From Klebsiella pneumoniae (lineage in GTDB: Bacteria > Pseudomonadota > Gammaproteobacteria > Burkholderiales > UBA3065), in assembly GCA_945897555.1 (NCBI GenBank), contig CAMDGF010000005.1, positions 1 to 64,000 of the forward strand: a stretch of 64,000 nt of DNA, given 5' to 3'. Shown piece by piece: positions 42,141 to 55,410 of this stretch. The notes beneath the pieces are model-generated. The model worked only from the letters and a program-made list of their open reading frames with translations, ran no database searches and was not told the DNA's origin. Positions within the stretch are counted from its first letter, which is position 1. The number at the start of each line of letters is the position of its first letter. The position numbers and the translations under genes were made by a program.

Positions 42141-45002
42141 ATGAACCCTCCTGAACAATTCGAAGACCTTCTTGCTGATGACGACGAACTGATCGTCATC
42201 GACTTTGACGAGGTTGACGACGAAAAGCCTGCTGGCAAGGATCCGCGAGATGGCGACTACCCGGGCTTTCAGCGCTGGGTCAAGGATCGTGGTTTGCGGC
42301 TCATCGACGCCGAGATCCACGCTGAACGCCTGTCGCGCTGGTCGGCCCGACCCAAGTTCCTCATGGTCTGTGTGGTGCGCGATGGCGAGTTGCCTTTGGT
42401 CGCCCGGACCCTCTCGAATCTGGAACGGCAGCTCTACAAGGATTGGATCGTCGTCTTCATCTCCGAGCTTGAAGAGCCATCGCCGGTGTTCCGTGAGTCG
42501 GATTGCCTCGGCTGGGTGCGCGTCGATTCGGTCGACGATGCGGCGGCCGTCACTGCGCACATCAACGAACTTCCGGGCGTGCTCAGCTCCGATTGGGTGG
42601 CGCTACTGCCAGCTGGATTCGAGCTCGAAGAGCAGGCGCTGTTGGTCTTGGGCGATTACATCAACCTGAATCCGCAATGGGCTGTCATCTACACCGACGA
42701 CTACGCCACCGACGGTGCCGGTGGGTTCTCGCGCCCCCGCTTCAAGCCCGATTTCGACATCGACCATTTCCGCGCCTACGACTACATCGGTTCCGCACTG
42801 TGGCTGAACGCCTCCGCGCTGAGCGCCACCGGTGGGCTTGTCGAACTGGGCGATGCGACCTTCTACGAGATGCTGCTGCGCACCTGGGAGCGCGTCGGCG
42901 ATCAGGCCATCGGCCACATCGCCGAGCCGGTTTTGCGGCTGCCCATCGAGTCGGTGAGGGAGGACGAGGATTCGCCGATGCACGACGCGGCGGTGACCGC
43001 GCACCTTGAGCGCATCGGGGCTGCGGCCCGGGTGAGCCAAGGCATCGCGCGGGGCCTTCGACAGGTCATCTGGGCGCTCGAGGTGGAGCCTTCGGTCACC
43101 ATCGTCATTCCGACCCGCGATAAGCTTGAGTATCTCGCCCCATGCGTCGAGAGCTTGTTGGCCAAGACCCGTTATTCGAATTACGAGATCCTGATCGTCG
43201 ACAACCAGAGCACCGATCCGGATACGGTGAAATGGCTGCAGACCGTCACCGATAACAGCACTCGCCGCATCAGGGTGATCCGCTGGGACGAGGACTTCAA
43301 CTTCTCGGCGATCTGTAATCTCGCCAGCGAGCATTCCGATTCGAAATTCATGTGTCTTCTCAACAATGACACAGAAGTCCTTCAAGAAGAATGGCTATCT
43401 CGCATGGTTTCCTTGGGCGAACGGCCAGATGTCGGGGTCGTTGGTTGCCGGCTCGTGTTCCCCGAGACCGGCAAGGTGCAGCACCTCGGCATCGTGCTTG
43501 GCATGGGGATCTACGGCATCGCGGGCCATCCTTTTGCTGGCGAGCTCTCCACCGAGGACTCGGGCCCTCTGCACATGGCGCAGGTGGTGCGGAACACCTC
43601 GGCGGTGACCGCTGCGTGCATGCTGGTGCGCCGCTCCGAGTACCTCAGGCTCGGTGGCCTCGACGCTGAGCATCTGCCGGTTCTCTACAGCGACGTCGAG
43701 TTCTGTCTGCGGATGCGCGAGGCTGGCAAGCGCGTGTTGTGGACCCCGTACAGCACACTGGTGCACCACGAGAGCATCTCCATCAACACGCGCAAGGATC
43801 TGTGGCAGCTCGCCGCCATCGCCGAGCGCAGCCTCAAAGAGCGTCGATGCATGCTCAAGCGCTGGGGCGCATCGCTCGGCCGTGACCCTTTCTTCAACCG
43901 CCACCTCTCTCTGTGTCCGACACCGGCCGCTGGCTCGATGAAGCACTACTCGCCGGGTGGGGCCTATCCCCTCGTTTGGGATCCGGAATTCACTGATCGG
44001 CCGCGGGTGGTAGCAATGCCTCTGGCCGGCGGCAGTGGGCTGTATCGGGTCACCCACCCTTTGTCGGCTTGCTGCGACGCCGGACTCCTGCAATTCGCGG
44101 CGGTCGAGACCTTCATCACCGGTGGGCGGTTTCCGACGCAGGGCGAGTTGCTGCGTCTCAAACCTGACGTGATGGCTGTGCATGCGGCGCTGGGGGATCA
44201 GGCGATCGACTTCCTCAGCGAACTTAAGGTCAGCTTTCCATCGATCCGGCGCATCTTTGCACTCGATGACCTGGTCTCGCAGTTACCCCGAAAGAATAAT
44301 CTTTACAAGGGTTTCGTCAGCCAGTTCCGCGATGCCCGGCCGCGCTTGCGGGCAGCGCTTCGCCACTGCGACCGCTTGATCGTCTCGACCAAGCCCCTCG
44401 CGGACCTCTGCAGCGATATGGTCGAGGACATCGTCATCGTCCCCAACCGGCTCACCGACACATGGCGAGGCCTCGAGGCACAGCGCAATGTCGGGCGCCG
44501 ACCGCGCGTGGGTTGGGTGGGTGCGTTGCAACATCAAGGCGATCTCGAGGTGATCGATGCGGTGGTCGAGGCGCTTCGCGACGAGGTCGATTTCGTTTTC
44601 ATGGGCATGGCGACCGACCGCATCAAGCCGCGCCTGAAGGAGTTCCACGACGCGGTGGTGTGGGACGAATACCCGGCCAAACTGGCATCGCTCAACCTCG
44701 ATATCGCGCTGGCACCGCTTGAGATGGTTCCCTTCAATGAGGCCAAGAGCAACCTTCGCATCCTTGAATGTGGTGCAGCGGGCTTCCCGATGATCTGCAG
44801 CGACATCTTCCCCTTTCAGCAAGACAACGCGCCGGTGACCTTGGTGCCCAACGAGCCCGAAGCTTGGATCGAGGCCATCCGGGCGCTTGCTGTCGATCCG
44901 GACCGTCGGGCGCGAGAGGGCGACATGCTCCGCGACTGGGTGCGGTCGCGCTACATGCTCACCGATCATGTGGACGAGTGGGTCAGGGCCTTCGTCGGCT
45001 GA
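42141..45002 (+). CDS. Large multidomain glycosyltransferase (GT2-GT2-GT4-like)
   Basis: 953-residue protein from ATG 42141 (AAGGCGA upstream). Order: an acidic N-terminal tail ([17 protein letters not shown], residues 15-31); a first GT2-like domain (about 60-270) with [20 protein letters not shown] and [10 protein letters not shown]; a second, well-conserved GT2 domain (about 320-570) with [35 protein letters not shown] and [20 protein letters not shown]; and a GT4/GT-B-like C-terminal domain (about 660-950) with [20 protein letters not shown] and [18 protein letters not shown]. No membrane helix is obvious. It is a lone glycosyltransferase between ftsB and alaS; the sugar donor and acceptor (LPS, glycoprotein or exopolysaccharide) are unknown. 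The next gene starts six bases after its stop. Confidence 0.85.
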   Translation: MNPPEQFEDLLADDDELIVIDFDEVDDEKPAGKDPRDGDYPGFQRWVKDRGLRLIDAEIHAERLSRWSARPKFLMVCVVRDGELPLVARTLSNLERQLYKDWIVVFISELEEPSPVFRESDCLGWVRVDSVDDAAAVTAHINELPGVLSSDWVALLPAGFELEEQALLVLGDYINLNPQWAVIYTDDYATDGAGGFSRPRFKPDFDIDHFRAYDYIGSALWLNASALSATGGLVELGDATFYEMLLRTWERVGDQAIGHIAEPVLRLPIESVREDEDSPMHDAAVTAHLERIGAAARVSQGIARGLRQVIWALEVEPSVTIVIPTRDKLEYLAPCVESLLAKTRYSNYEILIVDNQSTDPDTVKWLQTVTDNSTRRIRVIRWDEDFNFSAICNLASEHSDSKFMCLLNNDTEVLQEEWLSRMVSLGERPDVGVVGCRLVFPETGKVQHLGIVLGMGIYGIAGHPFAGELSTEDSGPLHMAQVVRNTSAVTAACMLVRRSEYLRLGGLDAEHLPVLYSDVEFCLRMREAGKRVLWTPYSTLVHHESISINTRKDLWQLAAIAERSLKERRCMLKRWGASLGRDPFFNRHLSLCPTPAAGSMKHYSPGGAYPLVWDPEFTDRPRVVAMPLAGGSGLYRVTHPLSACCDAGLLQFAAVETFITGGRFPTQGELLRLKPDVMAVHAALGDQAIDFLSELKVSFPSIRRIFALDDLVSQLPRKNNLYKGFVSQFRDARPRLRAALRHCDRLIVSTKPLADLCSDMVEDIVIVPNRLTDTWRGLEAQRNVGRRPRVGWVGALQHQGDLEVIDAVVEALRDEVDFVFMGMATDRIKPRLKEFHDAVVWDEYPAKLASLNLDIALAPLEMVPFNEAKSNLRILECGAAGFPMICSDIFPFQQDNAPVTLVPNEPEAWIEAIRALAVDPDRRAREGDMLRDWVRSRYMLTDHVDEWVRAFVG

Positions 45003-45007
45003 GACAG

Positions 45008-47613
<2,606 letters not shown>

Positions 47614-47617
<4 letters not shown>

Positions 47618-48090
47618 AACCCGAAGCGGATACCTGGGCCGTAACGGTAGAAGGGGTGGGGGTAGCCGAACGGATAGCGGCTGAGGGCGCGGAGCTCCAT
47701 CTCGTTGCGAAGGCGGCGCAGGTCGTTGACATGGTCTTGCTGCTGCTGCGCGACCCGCCCCTTCCAGGTGTCACCGATGGCATCAAGCTGGCGCTGGTGG
47801 ATCCAGTCGAGCACGTCGGGGTGGACCCCCGCAGCCAACTGGCCAGCGACCTCCGACGGCTTGATATCGAGCACAGTGCTGGTGCGATCGAGTTCGACGA
47901 TGATGTCCGACGGGCTCTTGCCATCGCGTGTCAAACGCTGGATATCGCTCAGCGACAACGGAAACACGGTGGGCTGCACCACACGAGACTCACCCTCGCG
48001 TGAAAGCAGGCGGTCGTTGCCGGGCGTGGTTGCACAGCCTTGCAACGCCACAGCCAAGCCCGCCAGGGCCAAAGAGGTGGAGAAGCGCAT
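47614..48090 (-). CDS. Hypothetical lipoprotein
   Basis: 158 residues with a lipoprotein signal ([17 protein letters not shown], Cys19). The mature part has a helical region with [40 protein letters not shown] and a coiled coil ([20 protein letters not shown]), then a Tyr/Pro/Phe-rich tail ([20 protein letters not shown]). I do not recognise a named family. The 3' end overlaps alaS by four bases. It is downstream of the MarR gene on the same strand (70-base gap). The aromatic tail resembles short outer-membrane or cell-wall-associated ends, but this is only an impression. Confidence 0.75.
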
Positions 48091-48159
48091 CGTGACCTAT
48101 CCAGAACCTTACATGCGCTTGGACATGAATCGGCTGCAGCGGTTCGACCGCACCCGATT

Positions 48160-48627
48160 TCAGTGGGCTGCTTTTCCCCCGCGCTGTTCGGCATCACGGT
48201 CGAGCGCCAGCAGGAGACTGTCTAGCGAGTCCTGCAGAGCGCGAAAGGCCTGTGCGTCGAGGCCCGTGCTACACGCAAGCTCGCGCTGCACCGCGGCGAC
48301 CTTCTCCTCGATCTCGCGAGCGCGAGGGGTGAGCGCGATGTTGACGACCCGCTGGTCCACCTCATCCCGGGTTCGCGTGATCAGCCCAGCCAGTTCCATG
48401 CGCTTGAGCAGCGGCGTGACGGTGGCCGAATCGAGCTTGAGGGTATCGGCCAGGCCTTTGACGGTCGAACGCTCGGCCTCCCAAAGGACCAGCAGAACCA
48501 GATACTGCGGGTACGTGAGATCCAAGGCAGACAGGCGCGAACGATAAGCGCGCGTGATGGCTTGAGTGGCGGAGTAAAGGGAGAAGCACAGCTGCTTGCG
48601 CAGCCGCAAATTATCGAATCTCGACAT
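48160..48627 (-). CDS. MarR-family regulator, OhrR-like
   Basis: Winged-helix DNA-binding repressor. I start at MSRFDNLRLRKQLCFSLYSA (ATG 48627, 155 residues); the track start 48666 adds 13 residues. Cys14 in RKQLCFSLYS is at the position of the peroxide-sensing Cys of OhrR, and a second Cys is at ELACSTGLDA, so a 2-Cys organic hydroperoxide sensor is plausible. The wing is in LITRTRDEVDQRVVNIALTP. The usual partner ohr is not beside it. It lies 39 bases after clpB and just before the lipoprotein gene. Confidence 0.85.
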   Translation of the reverse strand: MSRFDNLRLRKQLCFSLYSATQAITRAYRSRLSALDLTYPQYLVLLVLWEAERSTVKGLADTLKLDSATVTPLLKRMELAGLITRTRDEVDQRVVNIALTPRAREIEEKVAAVQRELACSTGLDAQAFRALQDSLDSLLLALDRDAEQRGGKAAH

Positions 48628-48633
48628 TCGGTG

Positions 48634-48639
48634 AGTATA
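48634..48639 (-). promoter_or_regulatory. Putative -10 box giving a leaderless marR transcript
   Basis: On the minus strand TATACT ends six bases before the ATG at 48627, with no ribosome-binding site between. Same spacing as at mutL. The -35 is weak, and a start at 48663 with AGG upstream cannot be excluded. Confidence 0.4.
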
Positions 48640-48666
48640 AGCGATTGGCCTGCTAAGTGACATCAC

Positions 48667-51282
<2,616 letters not shown>

Positions 51283-51313
51283 GGCAACCCTCAGTCGTGA
51301 GCGGATGCCTTCA

Positions 51314-51341
51314 ATCTTGGGCCCGTCAGCCCGAAATCAAG
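51314..51341 (-). promoter_or_regulatory. Putative sigma-32 heat-shock promoter of clpB
   Basis: On the minus strand CTTGAT (51336-51341), a 14-base spacer and CCCAAGAT (51314-51321) match the heat-shock consensus CTTGAA-N13/14-CCCCATNT at most positions. It ends 31 bases before the clpB ATG, which fits a short leader. This agrees with ClpB being a heat-shock protein. Confidence 0.55.
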
Positions 51342-51351
51342 CTGCGGTGGG

Positions 51352-51555
51352 TCAGTGCCCCTTCAGGTGCACACCTGCCGGCAACGAATAGACGGTACCG
51401 CAGTAGGGGCACTTGGCTTCGCCACCCGGTGCGATCGGCAAGAACACGCGCGGATGGGTGTTCCAGAGCTTCTGCGAGGGCAGGGGGCAGTGCAGCGGCA
51501 GATCATCAGCCGCGAGTGTGACGTGGGTCTGGTCGAGTTCGGCGGGTTTGCTCAT
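51352..51555 (-). CDS. CHCC-type zinc-finger protein
   Basis: 67-residue cytoplasmic protein of the zf-CHCC family, related to mitochondrial complex I subunit NDUFS6. Zinc ligands are the Cys of LHCPLP, the His of NTHPRVFLPI and the pair CPYC; the order C-H-CxxC is complete. I start at MSKPAELDQ (ATG 51555) because GGGAG is six bases upstream; the track ATG 51561 sits directly against the ribosome-binding site. It follows ilvE on the same strand (36-base gap). Role unknown; presence with complex I-related functions is from family knowledge. Confidence 0.85.
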   Translation of the reverse strand: MSKPAELDQTHVTLAADDLPLHCPLPSQKLWNTHPRVFLPIAPGGEAKCPYCGTVYSLPAGVHLKGH

Positions 51556-51591
51556 GCTCATCTCCCGGCAGTTGTCTGCCTCAAATTGACA

Positions 51592-52515
51592 TTACACCGT
51601 GGTGAGCCATTCTTTGTGACCGGCATGTTGCCCCCGTACGCAGTCGAAGAACAGCCGCTGGATGCTTTCGGTGACTGGTCCGCGCTGGCCGCTGCCGATC
51701 GACCGGTTATCCAGCTCACGGATCGGCGTGACTTCAGCGGCGGTGCCGGTGAAGAAAGCCTCCTCCGCGCAATACACCTCGTCGCGGGTGATGCGCTTCT
51801 CGATCACCGCCACACCGAGCTCGCTGGCCAGCGTCACGATGGTCTCACGAGTGATGCCCTCGAGGCAGCTGGTCAGGTCGGGCGTGTAGAGCTTGCCCTT
51901 CTTGACGATGAACAGGTTCTCTCCGGCGCCCTCGGCCACGTAACCATCCACGTCGAGCATCAATGCCTCGTCGTAGCCTTCGTTGGCGACCTCCTGGTGG
52001 GCAAGGATGCTGTTGGTGTAGGTCGACACTGACTTGGCGCGACACATGTTGACGTTGACGTGATGCCGCGTGTAGCTGCTGGTCTTGACGCGGATACCCT
52101 TTTCCAGCGCTTCGGCGCCCAGATAGGTGCCCCATGACCAGGCCGCGACGATCAGGTGCGTCGACAGCTTGTTGGCGGCGATGCCCATGCCCTCGGAGCC
52201 GTAGAACACGAGAGGGCGGATGTAGCCAGATTCGAGGCCGTTGGCCTTCACGGTCTCGCGGCAAGCCTGCATCACTGTCTGGCGGTCCCAGGGCATCTTC
52301 ATCTGGAAGATGTGCGCTGAATTGAACAAACGTTCGACGTGGTCTTCAAGACGGAAGATGGCGGTGTGGCCGTCTGCCGTGCGGTAGGCCCGGATACCCT
52401 CAAAACAGCCCATGCCGTAGTGCAGGGTGTGGGTGAGGACGTGGGTGGTGGCGTCGCGCCACGGCACGAGTTTGCCGTCGTACCAGATGTGGCCGTCGCG
52501 GTCGGACATCGACAT
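51592..52515 (-). CDS. ilvE: Branched-chain amino acid aminotransferase
   Basis: PLP-dependent class IV aminotransferase making valine, leucine and isoleucine from keto acids. I use ATG 52515 (307 residues; MSMSDRDGHIWYDGKLVPW); ATG 52509 or the track TTG 52542 are possible. PLP Lys is in CRAKSVSTYTNSILA, and the class IV signature is EGAGENLFIVKKGKLYTP. It carries LHYGMGCFEGIRAY and the C-terminal FFTGTAAEVTPIREL. It sits 30 kb from the ilv/leu genes, so it is regulated apart from them. Confidence 0.95.
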   Translation of the reverse strand: MSMSDRDGHIWYDGKLVPWRDATTHVLTHTLHYGMGCFEGIRAYRTADGHTAIFRLEDHVERLFNSAHIFQMKMPWDRQTVMQACRETVKANGLESGYIRPLVFYGSEGMGIAANKLSTHLIVAAWSWGTYLGAEALEKGIRVKTSSYTRHHVNVNMCRAKSVSTYTNSILAHQEVANEGYDEALMLDVDGYVAEGAGENLFIVKKGKLYTPDLTSCLEGITRETIVTLASELGVAVIEKRITRDEVYCAEEAFFTGTAAEVTPIRELDNRSIGSGQRGPVTESIQRLFFDCVRGQHAGHKEWLTTV

Positions 52516-52627
52516 GGTGGGGGAGCCTGCTTGCGCGTTCAACAGGCTGCGGAGTTTAGCAGGGCGGTGCAGCCGTCGCCGGGCTGGGTCGACTCAGCGG
52601 GTGGTTGCGGACACCGCATCGGGGGGC

Positions 52628-55363
52628 TCACGATGGCGGCATGCGACCGTGCAGCGCACTGACCGCCTTGGGCAGCGGGCCCATCACCGCGTCCCACAGC
52701 TCGACAACCGCGGCGCGGTCTTGGGCCCAACCCGCTTCGGGCACATCGGAAGAGCCTTGGGCATTGAGCCGCAGCAGGTGCTGCTGCTGGCGGAAGCGGC
52801 GGTAGACGTCCTGAACGCGGGCAGCCAGCCCGGGGTCGATCAGACCGAGCCGGCCGGCATGACCCAACAGAGCGAGGGTGCCCAGGTTCTCGAGCAGTAC
52901 CGGATGTTTCTCTGCGCCAGCAAGGATGCAGTACTGCACGACGAACTCGGTGTCGATGATGCCGCCACGGTCCTGTTTGAGGTTGAACACGCCCGGCTTG
53001 CTCCGGTGTGCATCGAGCATGCGCCGCCGCATGTCGACGATGTCGCGGCGGGTGGCTTCGGCATCGCGCGGCGCAGCCAGTACGGCGCGGCGGATGTGCT
53101 CGACGCGCTCGCCGATGGTGGCGTCGCCGGCGGCCGCGCGCGCGCGCGTGAGTGCCTGCAGTTCCCAGGTCCAAGCCGAGGATTCGAGGTAGCGTTGCCA
53201 GTGCGCAACGCTGCAGACCAGAAGGCCGGCGTCGCCATCAGGCCGCAACCGCAGGTCGGTGTCGTAGAGCACGCCGGCGGCCGTGGTGCGGTTGAGCCAG
53301 CCATTGCAACGTTGCACCAGTCGCGAGTAGACCTCGCCAGCGTCCGGGTGGTCGTCGTCGCAGACCCAGACAAGGTCAAGATCGGACGCGAACGAGAGCT
53401 CCTTGCCACCGAGCTTGCCGTAGCCGACCACGCACACCGCAGGTGCAGGCCGGTGACGCCCACGCAAACCAGCCCAGACCCGCCCGATGACGGCGTCCAG
53501 AATGCCATCGGCCAGCGCCGTCAGCTCGTCGGCCAAGGCCTCGAGCGGCAAACGTCCGCTGAGGCCGCGAGCCACCAATCGGAAGGTCTGCGCCTGGCGG
53601 AAATGGCGCAGCGCATCCATCGCTGCCTCGGTGTCGTCGCCGATGGCGTCGAGTTCGCGCCCCAGTGCGGCGAACAACGCGTGCCAGTCTGCCGGGGCAT
53701 CGAGTGTGCCGGCGTCCAGCAGCTCGTCGAGCAGAAGAGGGTGCTGGTTGAGATACTGGGCCAGCCAGCTCGACGCTGTCACGAGGCTGGCCACGTGGTG
53801 CAGCGCTTGTGGGTTCTCTTTGAGCAGGGCGAGGTAGCTCACCCGTCCGCCGATCGCCTCCACCAGCGCGACCAATGCGGCCAAGGCCTTGTCGCGCGCG
53901 GGTACGGCGCCTGCGGCTTCGAGCAGCCGCGGGATCAGCGCATCGACACGCGACTGCGCGGTGGCCGATAGCGTGCGGTATCGCGTGCCGTTGCGCAGTG
54001 ATGCCAGATGCTCGCCGAGTGCCCGATCGAAACCGCGCCGTTCGAGCTCGACGCCGTAGTGCTCGGCCGGCGCGGCCGCTTGCCAGAGCGCGCGGAAGCC
54101 CTCGTCGGGGGTCTCGCCGCCACGTTCCTCGAACACGTCTTCGAAGACCCTGGTGACGGCGTCACGGGTGGTTTGCGTCTCGGTGGCGAGGGCCGCCCAG
54201 TCGGCGCGACGCATCAGCCCGGTCACCCGGGCACGTCCTTCCTCCGATGACGGGAGCATCTGCGTCTGCGCGTCGTCGACGTACTGCAGGGCATGCTCGA
54301 GTCGGCGCAGGAAATCGTAGGCGGCGAGCAGCGTATGGGTGGCCTCGGCGGGCATACGGCCGTTGGCCGCTAAGCGCTGCAGCGCCTCGCGAGTGGCGCG
54401 TACGCGCAGGTCGGATTCGCGGCCACCACGGATGAGCTGGAAGATCTGCGCGACGAATTCGATCTCGCGGATACCCCCCGGCCCGAGCTTGATGTTGTCG
54501 CGCAGGTCGCGCCGCGCCACCTCCGCGCGGATCTGACGGTGCAGGTCGCGCAGTGCATCGTAGGCGCCAAAGTCGAGGTACTTCCGGTAGACGAACGGCT
54601 GCACGATGCGGTTGAGCGCCGCTTCGTCCTCTGCCGAGCCGGTGAGTACCCATGCCTTCATCCATGCATAACGTTCCCATGCCCGGCCATGGGCCAGCAG
54701 ATACCCCTCGAGCATGGCGTGGCTGACGGCCAGCGGCCCGGCGTCGCCCCAGGGTCGCAGGCGCATGTCGACACGGAACACCGTACCGTCCGCGGTGACC
54801 TCCGAGAGCAAGCCGATGAGTGCACGCCCCTGGCGGATGAAGAAATCCTGATTGGCGATGCTGCGCTCGCCATCTGTGGCGCCATCTTCGGGGTAGACAA
54901 AGATCAGGTCGATGTCTGAAGAAGCGTTGAGCTCGCCGCCACCGAGCTTGCCCATCGCCACCACCTGCAGGTCTTGCTCGCGGCCAGAGCCATCGCGTGG
55001 CGTACCGAAGCGCTCGACCAATTCGCCGCGGGTGTGCCGCTCGGCAGACCGTACAGCCACCGCGGCGAGCTCGCTGAGTGTGGAGACCACCTCATCAAGG
55101 GGCGCCGCGCCGGTGGCATCGCGGATCAGCAGATGCGCTACGGTGCGCGCGCGCAGGTCGCGCAGCGCCTGGCCCAGTGCTTGGCCAGCAGCGACCGCAG
55201 AGGCGAGGCTGTCGCCCAGGCTCGATGGCACGCAGGCCTCGTTGAGCGCCCTTTGCCAGTCGAACCCGCGCAGTGCGCGCATGCCGATGAGCCGGGCCAG
55301 GAACGGGCTATGGGCTACGAGCGGCGCGAGCGTGGGCGGCAGGTCGGGTGTCGGTGTGTGCAT
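52628..55363 (-). CDS. glnE: Bifunctional glutamine synthetase adenylyltransferase/adenylyl-removing enzyme
   Basis: Controls glutamine synthetase by adding or removing AMP in response to PII state. The track ORF starts upstream (55468); I take ATG 55363 (MHTPTPDLPPTLAP), giving 911 residues. Two nucleotidyltransferase domains are visible: the N-terminal adenylyl-removing site with MGKLGGGELNASSDIDLIFV and the C-terminal adenylylating site with YGKLGGKELSFASDLDLVWV. A linker PII-responsive helical region lies between. It is divergent from yhdP, an arrangement common in Proteobacteria. Confidence 0.96.
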   Translation of the reverse strand: MHTPTPDLPPTLAPLVAHSPFLARLIGMRALRGFDWQRALNEACVPSSLGDSLASAVAAGQALGQALRDLRARTVAHLLIRDATGAAPLDEVVSTLSELAAVAVRSAERHTRGELVERFGTPRDGSGREQDLQVVAMGKLGGGELNASSDIDLIFVYPEDGATDGERSIANQDFFIRQGRALIGLLSEVTADGTVFRVDMRLRPWGDAGPLAVSHAMLEGYLLAHGRAWERYAWMKAWVLTGSAEDEAALNRIVQPFVYRKYLDFGAYDALRDLHRQIRAEVARRDLRDNIKLGPGGIREIEFVAQIFQLIRGGRESDLRVRATREALQRLAANGRMPAEATHTLLAAYDFLRRLEHALQYVDDAQTQMLPSSEEGRARVTGLMRRADWAALATETQTTRDAVTRVFEDVFEERGGETPDEGFRALWQAAAPAEHYGVELERRGFDRALGEHLASLRNGTRYRTLSATAQSRVDALIPRLLEAAGAVPARDKALAALVALVEAIGGRVSYLALLKENPQALHHVASLVTASSWLAQYLNQHPLLLDELLDAGTLDAPADWHALFAALGRELDAIGDDTEAAMDALRHFRQAQTFRLVARGLSGRLPLEALADELTALADGILDAVIGRVWAGLRGRHRPAPAVCVVGYGKLGGKELSFASDLDLVWVCDDDHPDAGEVYSRLVQRCNGWLNRTTAAGVLYDTDLRLRPDGDAGLLVCSVAHWQRYLESSAWTWELQALTRARAAAGDATIGERVEHIRRAVLAAPRDAEATRRDIVDMRRRMLDAHRSKPGVFNLKQDRGGIIDTEFVVQYCILAGAEKHPVLLENLGTLALLGHAGRLGLIDPGLAARVQDVYRRFRQQQHLLRLNAQGSSDVPEAGWAQDRAAVVELWDAVMGPLPKAVSALHGRMPPS

Positions 55364-55410
55364 CCTTGTCTTGGCGGGCCGTTGCAAGCGTGGGCAACCC
55401 CTACAATAAC

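Noticed and set aside
55386-55407. TTGCAA...TACAAT as a promoter of yhdP
   Set aside because: The spacer is only 14 bases, too short for sigma-70, so I kept only the -10-like TACAAT as a note in the yhdP entry.
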